DNA from: Akkermansia sp.
Lineage (GTDB): Bacteria > Verrucomicrobiota > Verrucomicrobiia > Verrucomicrobiales > Akkermansiaceae
Direction of reading: 5' to 3'
DNA: 36,894 bases
Assembly: GCA_017558555.1 (NCBI GenBank)
Contig: JAFYUJ010000100.1
Location: 1 to 36,894 of the forward strand
Part shown: positions 15,169-26,054 of the stretch, one piece after another
Layout of the letters: each line of letters begins with the position of its first letter
Position numbering within the stretch: position 1 is the stretch's first letter
Translations under genes and position numbers: made by a program
Notes under the pieces: model-generated
Told to the model about the DNA's origin: nothing
The model's input: only the letters and a program-made list of their open reading frames with translations
Database searches by the model: none

Positions 15169-16254
15169 ATGAAACACCCTGAAATTCTTGCAGCGAGGGA
15201 TATCAACAGCCGTGCCGAACGCCATGGCTCTGTCTCCATCCCGGTGAATACGGGTAACCCCGTGCTGGATGCCAATTTGTATGACTTGGCGCATCGCTTC
15301 TGCGGCTCTCACCACCCCGATACGCTGCTGCAGATGCTTTCTACTACCATGAATGCGGCGCTCAGCCCCATTGAGGAGCATGATTTGGAAATCATGAACC
15401 GCACGATTGATGAAATGTTTGCCGCCGATAAGATGTTCATGCCCTACCGCAACGTGCGCAAGGTCACGTGCTTCGGCTCCGCGCGCATCCAGTCAGATGA
15501 TCCCTCTTACCGCATCGCTCGCGAGTTCTCAGCGCTTGCAGCTAAAAATGGCTACATGGTCATCACCGGCGGTGGACCGGGGCTGATGCAGGCCTGCAAC
15601 GAAGGTGCCACAGAGCATAGCTCCTTCGGCCTCAATATCACGCTCCCTTATGAGCAGCACGCCAACCCCGTGGTGGATGGAAGCGAGAAGATGATGAACT
15701 TCTACTATTTCTTCACCCGCAAACTCAACTTCCTGAAACAGACGGATGCCCTCGTGGCCTTCCCCGGCGGCTTCGGCACCATGGATGAGATTTTTGAAAC
15801 CATCACCCTGATGCAGACGGGCAAGTCGACTATTTTCCCCATTGTGCTGCTGGATCCTCCCGGTGAGACATTCTGGGCTCGCTGGGTGAACTTCATCGAG
15901 AAAGAACTGCTGGATGCCGGCCTCATCTCTCGTTCCGATATGAAGCTGCTTTATGTGAGCAAGAGTGCCGAGGACGCTTATATGCACATCAACCGTTTCT
16001 ACAGCCGTTTCCACTCCTATTACTTCGAGGGCGATACCATCACCATCCGCATGATGGAGGAAATCCTCGAGCAACGTATGGGGTGGATTTGCCAGGATTT
16101 CCCGGATTTGATGCCCTCTAAGGATATGGTGCAGCTCCCCTCTGATGAGCACGACCCCGAACCTCTCCTGGCCGGCCTCCCCCGCCTGCACTTTACCTTC
16201 AAACGCGGTGATTATGCCCGCCTGCGCGAGCTGATTGATTACATCAACGTCTGA
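15169..16254 (+). CDS. LOG-family protein (lysine-decarboxylase-like Rossmann fold)
   Basis: This 361-residue cytoplasmic protein has the family's nucleotide-binding signature PGGFGTMDEIFE near residue 200, preceded by VITGGGPGLMQACNEGA and FGSARIQSDDP. LOG proteins split a nucleotide 5'-monophosphate to a free base and ribose 5-phosphate; bacterial members are often annotated as lysine decarboxylases without proof. This one is longer than the compact LOG enzymes (about 190 residues), with extra N-terminal (1-95) and C-terminal (270-361) parts, as in the larger subgroup that includes PpnN-like proteins. It ends 22 nt before a bidirectional terminator shared with the convergent metallophosphoesterase. 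Confidence 0.85.
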   Translation: MKHPEILAARDINSRAERHGSVSIPVNTGNPVLDANLYDLAHRFCGSHHPDTLLQMLSTTMNAALSPIEEHDLEIMNRTIDEMFAADKMFMPYRNVRKVTCFGSARIQSDDPSYRIAREFSALAAKNGYMVITGGGPGLMQACNEGATEHSSFGLNITLPYEQHANPVVDGSEKMMNFYYFFTRKLNFLKQTDALVAFPGGFGTMDEIFETITLMQTGKSTIFPIVLLDPPGETFWARWVNFIEKELLDAGLISRSDMKLLYVSKSAEDAYMHINRFYSRFHSYYFEGDTITIRMMEEILEQRMGWICQDFPDLMPSKDMVQLPSDEHDPEPLLAGLPRLHFTFKRGDYARLRELIDYINV

Positions 16255-16276
16255 GTTTTTCTCTCGTACGTAATGC

Positions 16277-16312
16277 ACAAAAAAGCCACTCCGTTTGGGG
16301 TGGCTTTTTTGT
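16277..16312. terminator. Bidirectional intrinsic terminator
   Basis: An AT-flanked stem (16277-16292 with 16297-16312, one G-T pair) and GTTT loop has a run of A on the left and T on the right, so it can end both the LOG-family gene (plus) and the metallophosphoesterase operon (minus). Confidence 0.92.
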
Positions 16313-16331
16313 GAACTTGCGGAAGGAAGCT

Positions 16332-17387
16332 TCAGATGGCAGGCAGCTCAGGGATGAGATTGTCACCTGTTGGTTGGGGTTGCTCGGGGACCGGGGTTGG
16401 CTCTGGTTCAGGGGCTTCGGGATCCTCCTCTTCGGGTGTATCTTCTGCCGGTTCTTCAGCTGCGCTGTTGGTTTCGGTGGCCTCGTTTTCTTCAGTTTCA
16501 TCATCGGCGGGGGGCACAAAGTTGGCGCGGTCGCCGATATCGATGATGTTGATTTCCGGGGGGCAGAAGAAGCGCATGCCGCCAATGCTGCCGGCGCCAC
16601 GGGAGACGAAGACGCGGCGGGCACCCTCGAAATCGAAGAGGCCGGCGGGCATGGAGGAGCGGAAGGATATATACTGCACCGGGTTGGTGAAAGGATTGGC
16701 AATCTGGCCGCCATGGGTGTGGCCGCTGAGCATCAAATCCCAGTCATATTGGCGCAGGAACCAACGGCTTTCAGGATCGTGCGAAAGGACGAGTACGGCG
16801 CTTTCTTCTTCACCCGTGGGTAGCATGCAGGTGTGTGGGTCTTCATCGCCCTCATTCCAATCGCCCAAGCCCACAATGCACACAGTGCCGCCGGCGGGTG
16901 TTTCCCAGTTGCGGGCTTCGTTGCGCAGCAGGGTGATTTCCGCTGTTTGCATGACGCGCTCCAGCTGCCCCAATTTTTCATAATCGTGGTTGCCCAAGGC
17001 GGCAAAGAGGGGGGCGATTTCCGCCAGTTCGCGCAGGCCTTGCACCATCCAGCGGGTGCGCATGAAGCGCTGGCTGGCGGTCACATAATCGCCCCCGAGC
17101 AGGATGAGGTCGGGCTTGGCTCCTTTGATGTGAACAATAGCCTGGCGGAGTTTATCCGCATCGTTGTGGATATCGCACACGTAGGCAATGCGCAGGGGAC
17201 CGGTGCCGGGCAGGGCTTCCTCCGGCAGTTGCAGATAGTTGCATTCCACCACTTCGGCCCCTTTTTGGCCGAAGTAGATGGCCACCCCACCCAGCAGGAT
17301 GGCAGAGACTACGCCTACCGTAAAGATGCGGCGCAGGTGGCGCATGGTGAATTTGCAAGCGCGTTTGAGCGGGCGGAGTAGTTTCAT
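16332..17387 (-). CDS. Membrane-anchored calcineurin-like metallophosphoesterase with acidic Pro-rich tail
   Basis: This 351-residue protein has an N-terminal basic stretch and one membrane helix (about 23-42), then a catalytic domain with the two-metal motifs DIHND, GGDYV, GNHDY, LSHDPE and SGHTHGGQ. It resembles YaeI/YkuE-type enzymes. Chlamydial LpxG, the UDP-2,3-diacylglucosamine hydrolase of lipid A synthesis, belongs to this group, so LpxG is a candidate role; sequence alone does not prove it. Residues 292-351 are an unusual Glu/Pro/Thr tail. The start overlaps the stop of the aminopeptidase gene by 4 bases (ATGA), showing translational coupling. It ends at the bidirectional terminator. 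Confidence 0.85.
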   Translation of the reverse strand: MKLLRPLKRACKFTMRHLRRIFTVGVVSAILLGGVAIYFGQKGAEVVECNYLQLPEEALPGTGPLRIAYVCDIHNDADKLRQAIVHIKGAKPDLILLGGDYVTASQRFMRTRWMVQGLRELAEIAPLFAALGNHDYEKLGQLERVMQTAEITLLRNEARNWETPAGGTVCIVGLGDWNEGDEDPHTCMLPTGEEESAVLVLSHDPESRWFLRQYDWDLMLSGHTHGGQIANPFTNPVQYISFRSSMPAGLFDFEGARRVFVSRGAGSIGGMRFFCPPEINIIDIGDRANFVPPADDETEENEATETNSAAEEPAEDTPEEEDPEAPEPEPTPVPEQPQPTGDNLIPELPAI

Positions 17388-18496
17388 GATTCTGTGGCAG
17401 GGTTGAGGATAGCAAAGGCGGGGTCGGTGAAGATGCCATCCTTGCGGATGAGCTCGTCATCGAACCAGATTTCGCCGCCGCCGTATTCGGCGCGCTGGAT
17501 GCAGACCAAATCCCAGTGTACCTGGGAGCGGTTGCCGTTGTCGGCGTTTTCGTAGGCATTGCCCGGGGTCAGGTGGAAGGAACCGGCAATCTTTTCATCG
17601 AACAAGATATCGCGCATGGGTTGCAGGATGTAGGGATTCACGCCGAGGGCGAACTCACCGATGTAGCGTGCGCCTTCGTCTGTGTCCAGAATCTTGTTGA
17701 GAGCTTCCTCGTTGCCGTTACAGTGAGCTTCCACAATCTTGCCGTTTTCAAAACGCAGCTTCACACCATCGAAGGGAATGCCCTGGAAGAGGGTGGGAGC
17801 GGTGTAGTGAATGGTGCCGTTGATGGAATCGCGAATCGGGGCGGTGAATACCTCGCCATCGGGGATGTTCATCTCGCCGGCGCAGGGAATGGCGGGCATG
17901 CCCTTGATGGAGAAGGTGAGATCGGTGCCGGGGCCGACGATGCGCACGCGGTCGGTCTGCATCATGCGCTCGGACAGCTTGTTCATGGCCTCACCGAGCT
18001 TTTCGTAATCAGCCAGACAGCAGCGGAAGTAGAAATCCTCGAAGGCCTCGGTGCTCATGCCGGCACCCTGCGCCATGGAGGGGGTGGGCCAGCGCAGTAC
18101 ACACCATTTGGTGCGGCAGACGCGCTCCTCGTGTACGGGACGCATGTGTTTCTGTGCCAGAGCCATGCGTTCGGAGGGCACGCTGGAGTTTTCGAAGCTG
18201 TTGTGGCCGCCGCGGATGGCGATGTAGGCATCCATGGCCTGCATTTCAGCCAATTCAAAGCCGGCGATGGAGGCGTATTGCTCATCTGTGGCGCCGGTGA
18301 ACATCTCGCGGGTGATGCGGCCGTGGCGCAGGTTTACGTGCGGGTTGGCTCCGGCTTCTCGCACGGCGCGGATGAGCTCGATGCCGATTTCATCGGGCGT
18401 GTCGATGAGCTCCAGCAGCACATGCTCGCCGGGTTTCACGTGGCATGAATGGGTAATCAGATTGCGGGCCAGTTGGGGGATACGCGGGTCTGTCAT
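17384..18496 (-). CDS. M29 family aminopeptidase (AmpS/PepS-like)
   Basis: This 370-residue cytoplasmic metallopeptidase should remove N-terminal residues from peptides. The sequence follows the thermophilic aminopeptidase family, with TDLTFSIKG, the CAGEMNIPDGEVFTAP metal-ligand block, GVKLRFENGKIVEAHCNGNEE, IGEFALGVNP and the C-terminal HLTPGNAY...HWDLV segment with the late His ligands. Length matches the family. It lies 24 nt after aroB and overlaps the metallophosphoesterase start by 4 bases, so aroB, this gene and the phosphoesterase form one operon. No link between their functions is obvious. Confidence 0.9.
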   Translation of the reverse strand: MTDPRIPQLARNLITHSCHVKPGEHVLLELIDTPDEIGIELIRAVREAGANPHVNLRHGRITREMFTGATDEQYASIAGFELAEMQAMDAYIAIRGGHNSFENSSVPSERMALAQKHMRPVHEERVCRTKWCVLRWPTPSMAQGAGMSTEAFEDFYFRCCLADYEKLGEAMNKLSERMMQTDRVRIVGPGTDLTFSIKGMPAIPCAGEMNIPDGEVFTAPIRDSINGTIHYTAPTLFQGIPFDGVKLRFENGKIVEAHCNGNEEALNKILDTDEGARYIGEFALGVNPYILQPMRDILFDEKIAGSFHLTPGNAYENADNGNRSQVHWDLVCIQRAEYGGGEIWFDDELIRKDGIFTDPAFAILNPATES

Positions 18497-18520
18497 AGTA
18501 GGGATGGGGGTGAAAATGAA

Positions 18521-19630
18521 TTAAACTGGGGTGGTGAGGTGAAGCAGGGCTTCTTTCAAGTCATCCTGGGTAACCTCGGGGCTGAAGAGGGGCTCGCCAG
18601 CTGCTTTCAGCAGCACAAAGCGGATGTTGCCGCCTACAAACTTCTTGTCTGTTGCCACCTTGGCCAGGGCTTTTTCTATATCGACTCCGGCGGGTAGCAC
18701 CAGGGGCAAATCCAGCGCTTTCAGGGTGGTGAGAATGTCCTTCTCGGCGCGTTCGCTCAGGCCTGCGCGCTTGCGGGAGATGTAGAGCGCTGCGCGCATG
18801 CCAAGGCTCACCACTTCGCCATGCAGAAGCTCGCCATATGGCAGGCTGGCTTCGATACCATGGCCCAGCGTGTGGCCGAAGTTCAGGAATGCGCGCACAC
18901 CCTGCGTTTCTTTCTCGTCTGCCTCCACTACACGGGCTTTGATTTCAATGTTTTCTGCGATGATATCGGGCAGGCGCTGCAGGGTGTTCAGGGAGAAGCC
19001 TAAATCCAGCTCAGTGGCCAGTTCGCGCAGCGTGGCGAGCATGCTTGGTTTGCGGATGGCCGCGTGTTTCACCATCTCGGCCATGCCCTCGCGCAGGACG
19101 CGGGTGGGCAGGCTCATCAGCGTCATTGGGTCTGCGAGTACGGCGCGCGGCTGGTGAAAAGCACCCAGCAAGTTCTTGCCACCGGCGACATCCACAGCTG
19201 TCTTGCCGCCTACGGAGCTATCCACCAGGGCCATCACGCTGGTAGGCACCTGCACAAAAGGAATACCGCGGTAGTAGATGGAGGCCAGGAAACCGGCCAT
19301 ATCGCCTACGACACCACCGCCCAGGGCCACCACAAAGCTGCTGCGGTCGTGCCCGGCGGCAATCATTTCATCTGCCAGTGTTTCGATGGTTTGCAGGTTT
19401 TTGCTCTGCTCACCGGCGGGGAAAATGTGGGAGGAAACGCTGAATCCTGCCTCCTCCAGGCTCTGCTTCACCTGCTCTCCGTACAAGGGGTATACATTGG
19501 AATCTGAGATTAGTGCAGCCTTGCCTTCCAGCCGCAGCCGGTTGATGTGGTAGCCCACAGATTCCAACAACCCATTGGCCACATGCACATCATACGAATG
19601 CTTTCCTAACGACAGACTTACAGTAGGCAT
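18521..19630 (-). CDS. aroB: 3-dehydroquinate synthase
   Basis: This 369-residue NAD+- and metal-dependent enzyme makes 3-dehydroquinate from DAHP, the second step of the shikimate pathway. FPAGEQSKNLQTIETL binds substrate, GGGVVGDMAGFLASIYYRG and PTSVMALVDSSVGGKTAVD are the core signature, and FLNFGHTLGHGIE supplies metal ligands. The gene is preceded at exactly 6 nt by a TATAAT -10 box, so transcription should start at the A of its ATG. It leads the aroB-aminopeptidase-phosphoesterase operon and is separated from the gene upstream by a strong terminator. Confidence 0.96.
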   Translation of the reverse strand: MPTVSLSLGKHSYDVHVANGLLESVGYHINRLRLEGKAALISDSNVYPLYGEQVKQSLEEAGFSVSSHIFPAGEQSKNLQTIETLADEMIAAGHDRSSFVVALGGGVVGDMAGFLASIYYRGIPFVQVPTSVMALVDSSVGGKTAVDVAGGKNLLGAFHQPRAVLADPMTLMSLPTRVLREGMAEMVKHAAIRKPSMLATLRELATELDLGFSLNTLQRLPDIIAENIEIKARVVEADEKETQGVRAFLNFGHTLGHGIEASLPYGELLHGEVVSLGMRAALYISRKRAGLSERAEKDILTTLKALDLPLVLPAGVDIEKALAKVATDKKFVGGNIRFVLLKAAGEPLFSPEVTQDDLKEALLHLTTPV

Positions 19631-19636
19631 GCCACT

Positions 19637-19664
19637 ATTATACCCGCCACCCCCGCGCTTTCAA
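19637..19664 (-). promoter_or_regulatory. Leaderless promoter of aroB
   Basis: TTGAAA (19664-19659), a 16-nt spacer and perfect TATAAT (19642-19637) on the minus strand. Only 6 nt separate it from the ATG at 19630, so +1 should be the start codon itself. Confidence 0.75.
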
Positions 19665-19702
19665 GTCCATTATTCCCTGCTGACTCTGTTTTGCTTGTCT
19701 TA

Positions 19703-19742
19703 TAAAAAATCAGCTCGCTCCGCGGTGGCGGGGCGAGCTGAT
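19703..19742 (-). terminator. Intrinsic terminator after the heptad-repeat gene
   Basis: A perfect 10-bp stem (19709-19718 with 19733-19742) and 14-nt loop are followed on the minus strand by six T residues. It ends the leuS-heptad gene unit. Confidence 0.9.
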
Positions 19743-19765
19743 GAAGTGAGACGGAAGCGCCGGGC

Positions 19766-20158
19766 TTACTTGAGGTCGACGGAGGGTTTGGTGATGTTGA
19801 CACCGTTCTCGTTGACTTCGATAGCGGGCTTGGTGATATTGAGCTCAGGCTTCTTGAGGTCGGGGAGCTTCGCATCGGAGGCGCTGGGCAGGTCGATGGA
19901 GGGCTTCTCGATTTCCACGTTGGGCTTGGTGATGTCCACCGAGGGTTTGGTGACATCCACGGCAGGCTTGATCACTTCCACGCCCTGTTCCGTGACCTTG
20001 ACGGCAGGCTTGGTCACCTTGACGGCGGGCTTGGTTGTTTTGACAGCGGGCTTGGTGATTTTCACCGAGGGCTTCTTGATGGTGGGGTGGGCAGCCTGGG
20101 CGGTGCCGAGGATGCAGAAGCCGAATGCGGCCAGAATGATAGCAGTATATGCATTCAT
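19766..20158 (-). CDS. Secreted protein made of heptad repeats (KPxVxxT)
   Basis: This 130-residue protein of unknown function has a signal peptide (MNAYTAIILAAFGFCILGTAQAA) and then almost nothing but 7-residue repeats. Nine lie in a row at residues 29-91 (for example KPAVKVT, KPSVDIT, KPNVEIE), then an 11-residue spacer and four more to the end. Charge shifts along the chain: Lys-rich at first, then Asp/Glu-rich. Two repeats have EQG or ENG instead of KPx. Alternating hydrophobic residues suggest an extended beta structure or thin solenoid in the periplasm or outside. It follows leuS by 25 nt and ends at a strong terminator. The longer open frame to 20311 overlaps leuS and is not used. Confidence 0.8.
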   Translation of the reverse strand: MNAYTAIILAAFGFCILGTAQAAHPTIKKPSVKITKPAVKTTKPAVKVTKPAVKVTEQGVEVIKPAVDVTKPSVDITKPNVEIEKPSIDLPSASDAKLPDLKKPELNITKPAIEVNENGVNITKPSVDLK

Positions 20159-20183
20159 GTTGTGTTGGGTATGGGGGGGTGGG

Positions 20184-22757
<2,574 letters not shown>

Positions 22758-22767
22758 GTCGCGCGGC

Positions 22768-22796
22768 ATTATCGTACACCTCCCGCTGAAAATCAA
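22768..22796 (-). promoter_or_regulatory. Promoter of leuS, nearly leaderless
   Basis: TTGATT (22796-22791), a 17-nt spacer and GATAAT (22773-22768) on the minus strand, ending 10 nt before the ATG at 22757. It overlaps the alternative ATG at 22769 and so decides the start. Confidence 0.65.
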
Positions 22797-22857
22797 GCGT
22801 TTTTTCCGTTCTGCATGCCTCTCGCGCGTGCGCCGCGTCAGCTTGCCCTGAAATGGC

Positions 22858-22886
22858 TTGCATTTGGGTAGGGATTGGGGTAGGAT
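22858..22886 (+). promoter_or_regulatory. Leaderless promoter of ispE
   Basis: TTGCAT (22858-22863), a 17-nt spacer and TAGGAT (22881-22886), exactly 6 nt before the ATG at 22893. Confidence 0.65.
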
Positions 22887-22892
22887 GAGCAC

Positions 22893-23732
22893 ATGGTGAA
22901 GTACACAGCTCCGGCAAAGATTAACTTGTCTCTGAAGGTCTTGGGAAAGCGCGAGGATGGATTCCACAAGGTGGATATGGTGATGGCTCGATTGGATTTG
23001 GAGGATGAGTTGGATTTTCACAATTCGCGCACCACGACACTGTTGTGCGATACGCCGGGTGTGCCGACGGATGAGAGCAACCTGGTCTTCCGTGCGGTGC
23101 GAGAGTTTGAAAAGGTGTATGGCCGCAAGGCTAAGCAGAAGATTACGCTCACCAAGCGCATCCCCCACGGAGCCGGGTTGGGCGGTGGCTCGGCAGATGC
23201 CGGTGTGACGCTGCGCGCTCTCAACGAGATTCTCGGCACCAATTATGATATGGAGGAGCTTTCTGCCATGGCGGCCAATCTGGGCAGCGATGTGCCGTTC
23301 TTCCTGAATCCGGTTATCAGCCGCTGCACCGGGCGTGGTGAGATTGTGAAGCCGTTGCCGGCGTTTGCGGAGTGGAGCAGTCCCATCGTGTTGCTCAAGC
23401 CGCAGTTTGGCGTAGCCACGCCCACGGCTTACAAGCGATTTACCGGGGCGCGCCGCTTGCAGGGGGTGCCCTACGGTGTGCAGGAGGTAGATGGCTTGCG
23501 CATCGTGAATGATTTGGAAAAGCCTGTGTTCGAGAAATTCCCGGTGCTGGCGATGATGAAACGCTGGCTGCTGGAACGCGAGGGTGTACGCGCTGCGCTC
23601 ATGAGCGGCAGCGGCTCGACCATGTTTGCCCTGACGGAAACGCCCGAGCAGGCCCGTGCTGTGGCTGAGGCTGCGCTGGCAGAGCTGGACCCCACCCTTT
23701 TCACATACTGCGGCACGGTGAATCCCCAATGA
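22893..23732 (+). CDS. ispE: 4-diphosphocytidyl-2-C-methyl-D-erythritol kinase
   Basis: This 279-residue GHMP kinase phosphorylates CDP-ME in the MEP isoprenoid pathway. The N-terminus [22 protein letters not shown] matches the family (PAKINLxLxVxGxRxDGYH, with Phe for Tyr). The ATP loop is [15 protein letters not shown] and the third motif is [11 protein letters not shown] near 235. Length and order are normal. Its stop TGA overlaps the next start (ATGA), so the downstream Ahb-like protein is translationally coupled. It is transcribed from a leaderless promoter, divergently from leuS. Confidence 0.95.
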   Translation: MVKYTAPAKINLSLKVLGKREDGFHKVDMVMARLDLEDELDFHNSRTTTLLCDTPGVPTDESNLVFRAVREFEKVYGRKAKQKITLTKRIPHGAGLGGGSADAGVTLRALNEILGTNYDMEELSAMAANLGSDVPFFLNPVISRCTGRGEIVKPLPAFAEWSSPIVLLKPQFGVATPTAYKRFTGARRLQGVPYGVQEVDGLRIVNDLEKPVFEKFPVLAMMKRWLLEREGVRAALMSGSGSTMFALTETPEQARAVAEAALAELDPTLFTYCGTVNPQ

Positions 23733-24838
23733 TACCCGCCGACGTAGCAGATGAAATAAACCGCCGCATCCTGGCGGTGGCTGAGGACCAGGTGCAGGGG
23801 TTTCATGCCCGCCCGTTTGCGGTGGTGGCAGAGCGCTGCGGATTGCCTGAGGAGCTGGTGATTGAGCGCTTGCGCGCCATGTTGGCGGCCGGTACGGTGC
23901 GCCGCGTACGCCAGACGCTCCTGTCGACCAATCTGGCAGATGGTGCCCTGGTGGCATGGAAATTGCCTGCGGAACGCTGCGAGGCAGCCTGGGAATGGTT
24001 GAAAGTGCATGACCCTTTCACGGGGCATATCGTGCTGCGCCGGAGCCTGGACCCCGCCGCGCCCGGGGCTGATTACCGTTTGTGGACCACGGTGAAAGTG
24101 CCTACGGGCAGCAACACGGTGGAGGGGCATTGCCGCATGTTGGCCACACATATTGGTGCGGAGGATTTTGTTCCGTTGCCGGTGGTGGGCATGTTTGCTC
24201 TGGGGGTGGGGCATGTGCGCCGCGCCGGGCTCAAGCCCGGGGATAAGCTGGAGACCCTGCCCGAGATGCAGGGGATTGCCCGCCCTGAGCTCACCCCCGA
24301 GGAGTGGAGTGTGTTGCTGGCGCTGAAAGAAAGTCTGGAGCCCGAGGAACTGGTGCATGAGCCCTGGAGCGCCCGCGCAGAGCAGCTGGGGATAAGCTAC
24401 GAGACTTTTGCCCGCCTTGCGGCCGGGCTGGATGCCCGCAAGGTGATTGGCCGCTTTGCCGTGTTCCTGGACCATACCCGTAAGCCCAGCAAGCATGCGG
24501 GTACCGGTGCCAGCGGCCTTTTCCACTGGGCGGTGCCCGCTGGTCTGGAGGAGTGCGCCGGTGCCGAGTGTGGCCGCCATATCTGCATGACTCATTGCTA
24601 TTGGCGCAGCGGCGGAGCTCCCTTTGGCGGGGCCCAAATCATGGGTGTGGTGCATGCCCCCACCCGGGAGGAAGTGCTGGCGCACAAAGCTGCCATCGAT
24701 GCGCACCTGGCGGCTTGCGGTATACCGGTACTGCACACAGCTGTCTTCTGGAGCGAAAAGGCAGAAATACGCCCCAGCGAAATTTCCCCCGTGGTCTATG
24801 CACAAACCATGGCGGCCCTGGGGTATTCCCCAGAGTGA
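23729..24838 (+). CDS. Two-domain siroheme-decarboxylase-like protein (fused AhbA/AhbB or NirD/NirL type)
   Basis: This 369-residue protein is a tandem of two Lrp/AsnC-like units. The first has a winged helix ([20 protein letters not shown]), [24 protein letters not shown], then TGHIVLRRS and [10 protein letters not shown]. The second repeats it: [34 protein letters not shown]...GLFHWAVP and MTHCYWR...[11 protein letters not shown]. The THCY..R and VHxxTREEV blocks are hallmarks of siroheme decarboxylases (AhbA/B, NirD/L), which turn siroheme into 12,18-didecarboxysiroheme for heme or heme d1. Ordinary Lrp regulators lack them. Database labels are likely to say AsnC regulator. It is coupled to ispE by a 4-base overlap. 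Activity is an inference; an Asp and a Thr replace some usual His/Arg positions. Confidence 0.65.
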   Translation: MIPADVADEINRRILAVAEDQVQGFHARPFAVVAERCGLPEELVIERLRAMLAAGTVRRVRQTLLSTNLADGALVAWKLPAERCEAAWEWLKVHDPFTGHIVLRRSLDPAAPGADYRLWTTVKVPTGSNTVEGHCRMLATHIGAEDFVPLPVVGMFALGVGHVRRAGLKPGDKLETLPEMQGIARPELTPEEWSVLLALKESLEPEELVHEPWSARAEQLGISYETFARLAAGLDARKVIGRFAVFLDHTRKPSKHAGTGASGLFHWAVPAGLEECAGAECGRHICMTHCYWRSGGAPFGGAQIMGVVHAPTREEVLAHKAAIDAHLAACGIPVLHTAVFWSEKAEIRPSEISPVVYAQTMAALGYSPE

Positions 24839-24885
24839 AGCGGCGGTTGATACATTTATGCTTCGTTGCGCATTTCCCGTGATTC

Positions 24886-24907
24886 CTTTCTTGCTTTTGC
24901 AAGAAAG
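24886..24907. repeat. Perfect palindrome over the lpxB -35 region
   Basis: CTTTCTTGC (24886-24894) and GCAAGAAAG (24899-24907) are exact reverse complements around TTTT. No U-tract follows on the plus strand. As it covers the predicted lpxB -35, it may be an operator; it may also be the end hairpin of the ispE unit. Confidence 0.55.
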
Positions 24908-24919
24908 ATGCAGTAACAT
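24891..24919 (+). promoter_or_regulatory. Leaderless promoter of lpxB
   Basis: TTGCTT (24891-24896), a 17-nt spacer and TAACAT (24914-24919), exactly 6 nt before the ATG at 24926. Confidence 0.5.
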
Positions 24920-24925
24920 ATTGGC

Positions 24926-26047
24926 ATGAAAATTGTAGTTGTTGCCGGCGAGAAGAGCGGAGATAAGTTGGGTGCCATGCTGATGGAAGAGCTGCTGAAG
25001 CGCTATCCCGGGGCCGAGATTTCCGGCTTGGGGGGCAGTCGCATGCATGCGGTGGCTCCCGGTGTGCAGGATTGGGCAGAGCAAGCTGCCGTCATCGGTG
25101 TGGTCGAGGTGCTGCGCCATGCTCGCTTCTTCATGAACCACCTGGATGCCATGGAGGAAAAAATCGTGGCCGAAAAACCGGATTTGCTGCTCCTTATTGA
25201 CTACCCCGGCTTCAACCAGCGCTTGGCTGAGCGTATCCACGTGAAGGCCCCGGAGACCAAAATCGCATATTTCATTGCCCCCATGGTGTGGGCTTGGCAC
25301 AAGAAGCGCGCGCCCAAGCTGGCCCGTGTGCTGGATTTGATGATGTGCATTTTCCCCTTCGAAAAGCCCGTGTTCGAGGCTGTGGGCTTGCGCACAGAGT
25401 TTGTGGGCCATCCCCTGCGCGATGAAATTTTGGCAACACGCCGCACCGACGTGCGAGAGAAGGGGCTTATTGGCCTCTTCCCCGGTAGCCGCCGCCGCGA
25501 GATTGAGCGCCATTTCCCCGTGTTCCTGAAGGTGGTGCAGGCCGCTAAGAAAGCTCACCCCGAGTGGAGGTTCGAGACCTCTGCCAGCTCCCCCAAACTG
25601 GCTGAGCTGATGCAGAAAATGACCCGCAAGGCCGGTGTGGCCCCCGAGCTCATCAACATCTGCCCCGGCAGCTACCATGATTTGATGGACCGTGCCGATG
25701 CCGCGTTGGTGACCTCCGGTACCGCGACGCTGGAAGCTGCGCTGCATGAATTGCCCTTTGCGCTGGTATACAAAGTAGCCTGGGGTACGTACATGCTGGG
25801 CCGCATGCTGCTGACCATCAAATACATTGGTATGGTCAACATTCTGGAGGATAAACCCATCACCCGCGAGCTGATTCAGCACGATTTCAATGTGGAAAAT
25901 TGCCTTTCGGAGCTGGAGCGCCTGACCCAGCCCGGCCCCCGCGAAGAGGTGCTGGCCGGTATGCGCGAGGCTACCAATCATCTGGGCCGCGGTGGTGCTG
26001 TTCTGCGCGCCGCAGATGCTATCGTTTCCCTCATGGAGGGGAAATAA
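24926..26047 (+). CDS. lpxB: Lipid-A-disaccharide synthase
   Basis: This 373-residue GT19 enzyme joins UDP-2,3-diacylglucosamine and lipid X to form the lipid A disaccharide at the inner membrane. VVAGEKSGDKLGAML is the N-terminal signature (usually AGExSGDxLGA), followed by GLGGSRM, LLIDYPGFNQRLAE, IAPMVWAWHKKR, FVGHPLRDEI, LFPGSRRREIERHFPVFL and VTSGTATLEAAL. All key blocks are present and length is normal. It shows that the organism has an LPS-type outer membrane. It converges on nnr with only 7 nt between stops and no terminator visible. Confidence 0.96.
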   Translation: MKIVVVAGEKSGDKLGAMLMEELLKRYPGAEISGLGGSRMHAVAPGVQDWAEQAAVIGVVEVLRHARFFMNHLDAMEEKIVAEKPDLLLLIDYPGFNQRLAERIHVKAPETKIAYFIAPMVWAWHKKRAPKLARVLDLMMCIFPFEKPVFEAVGLRTEFVGHPLRDEILATRRTDVREKGLIGLFPGSRRREIERHFPVFLKVVQAAKKAHPEWRFETSASSPKLAELMQKMTRKAGVAPELINICPGSYHDLMDRADAALVTSGTATLEAALHELPFALVYKVAWGTYMLGRMLLTIKYIGMVNILEDKPITRELIQHDFNVENCLSELERLTQPGPREEVLAGMREATNHLGRGGAVLRAADAIVSLMEGK

Positions 26048-26054
26048 GGGGGCA

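Noticed and set aside
22758..23957. N-terminal extension of leuS up to 23957
   Set aside because: It would add about 400 residues without LeuRS homology, run through the leuS promoter and lie antisense to ispE.
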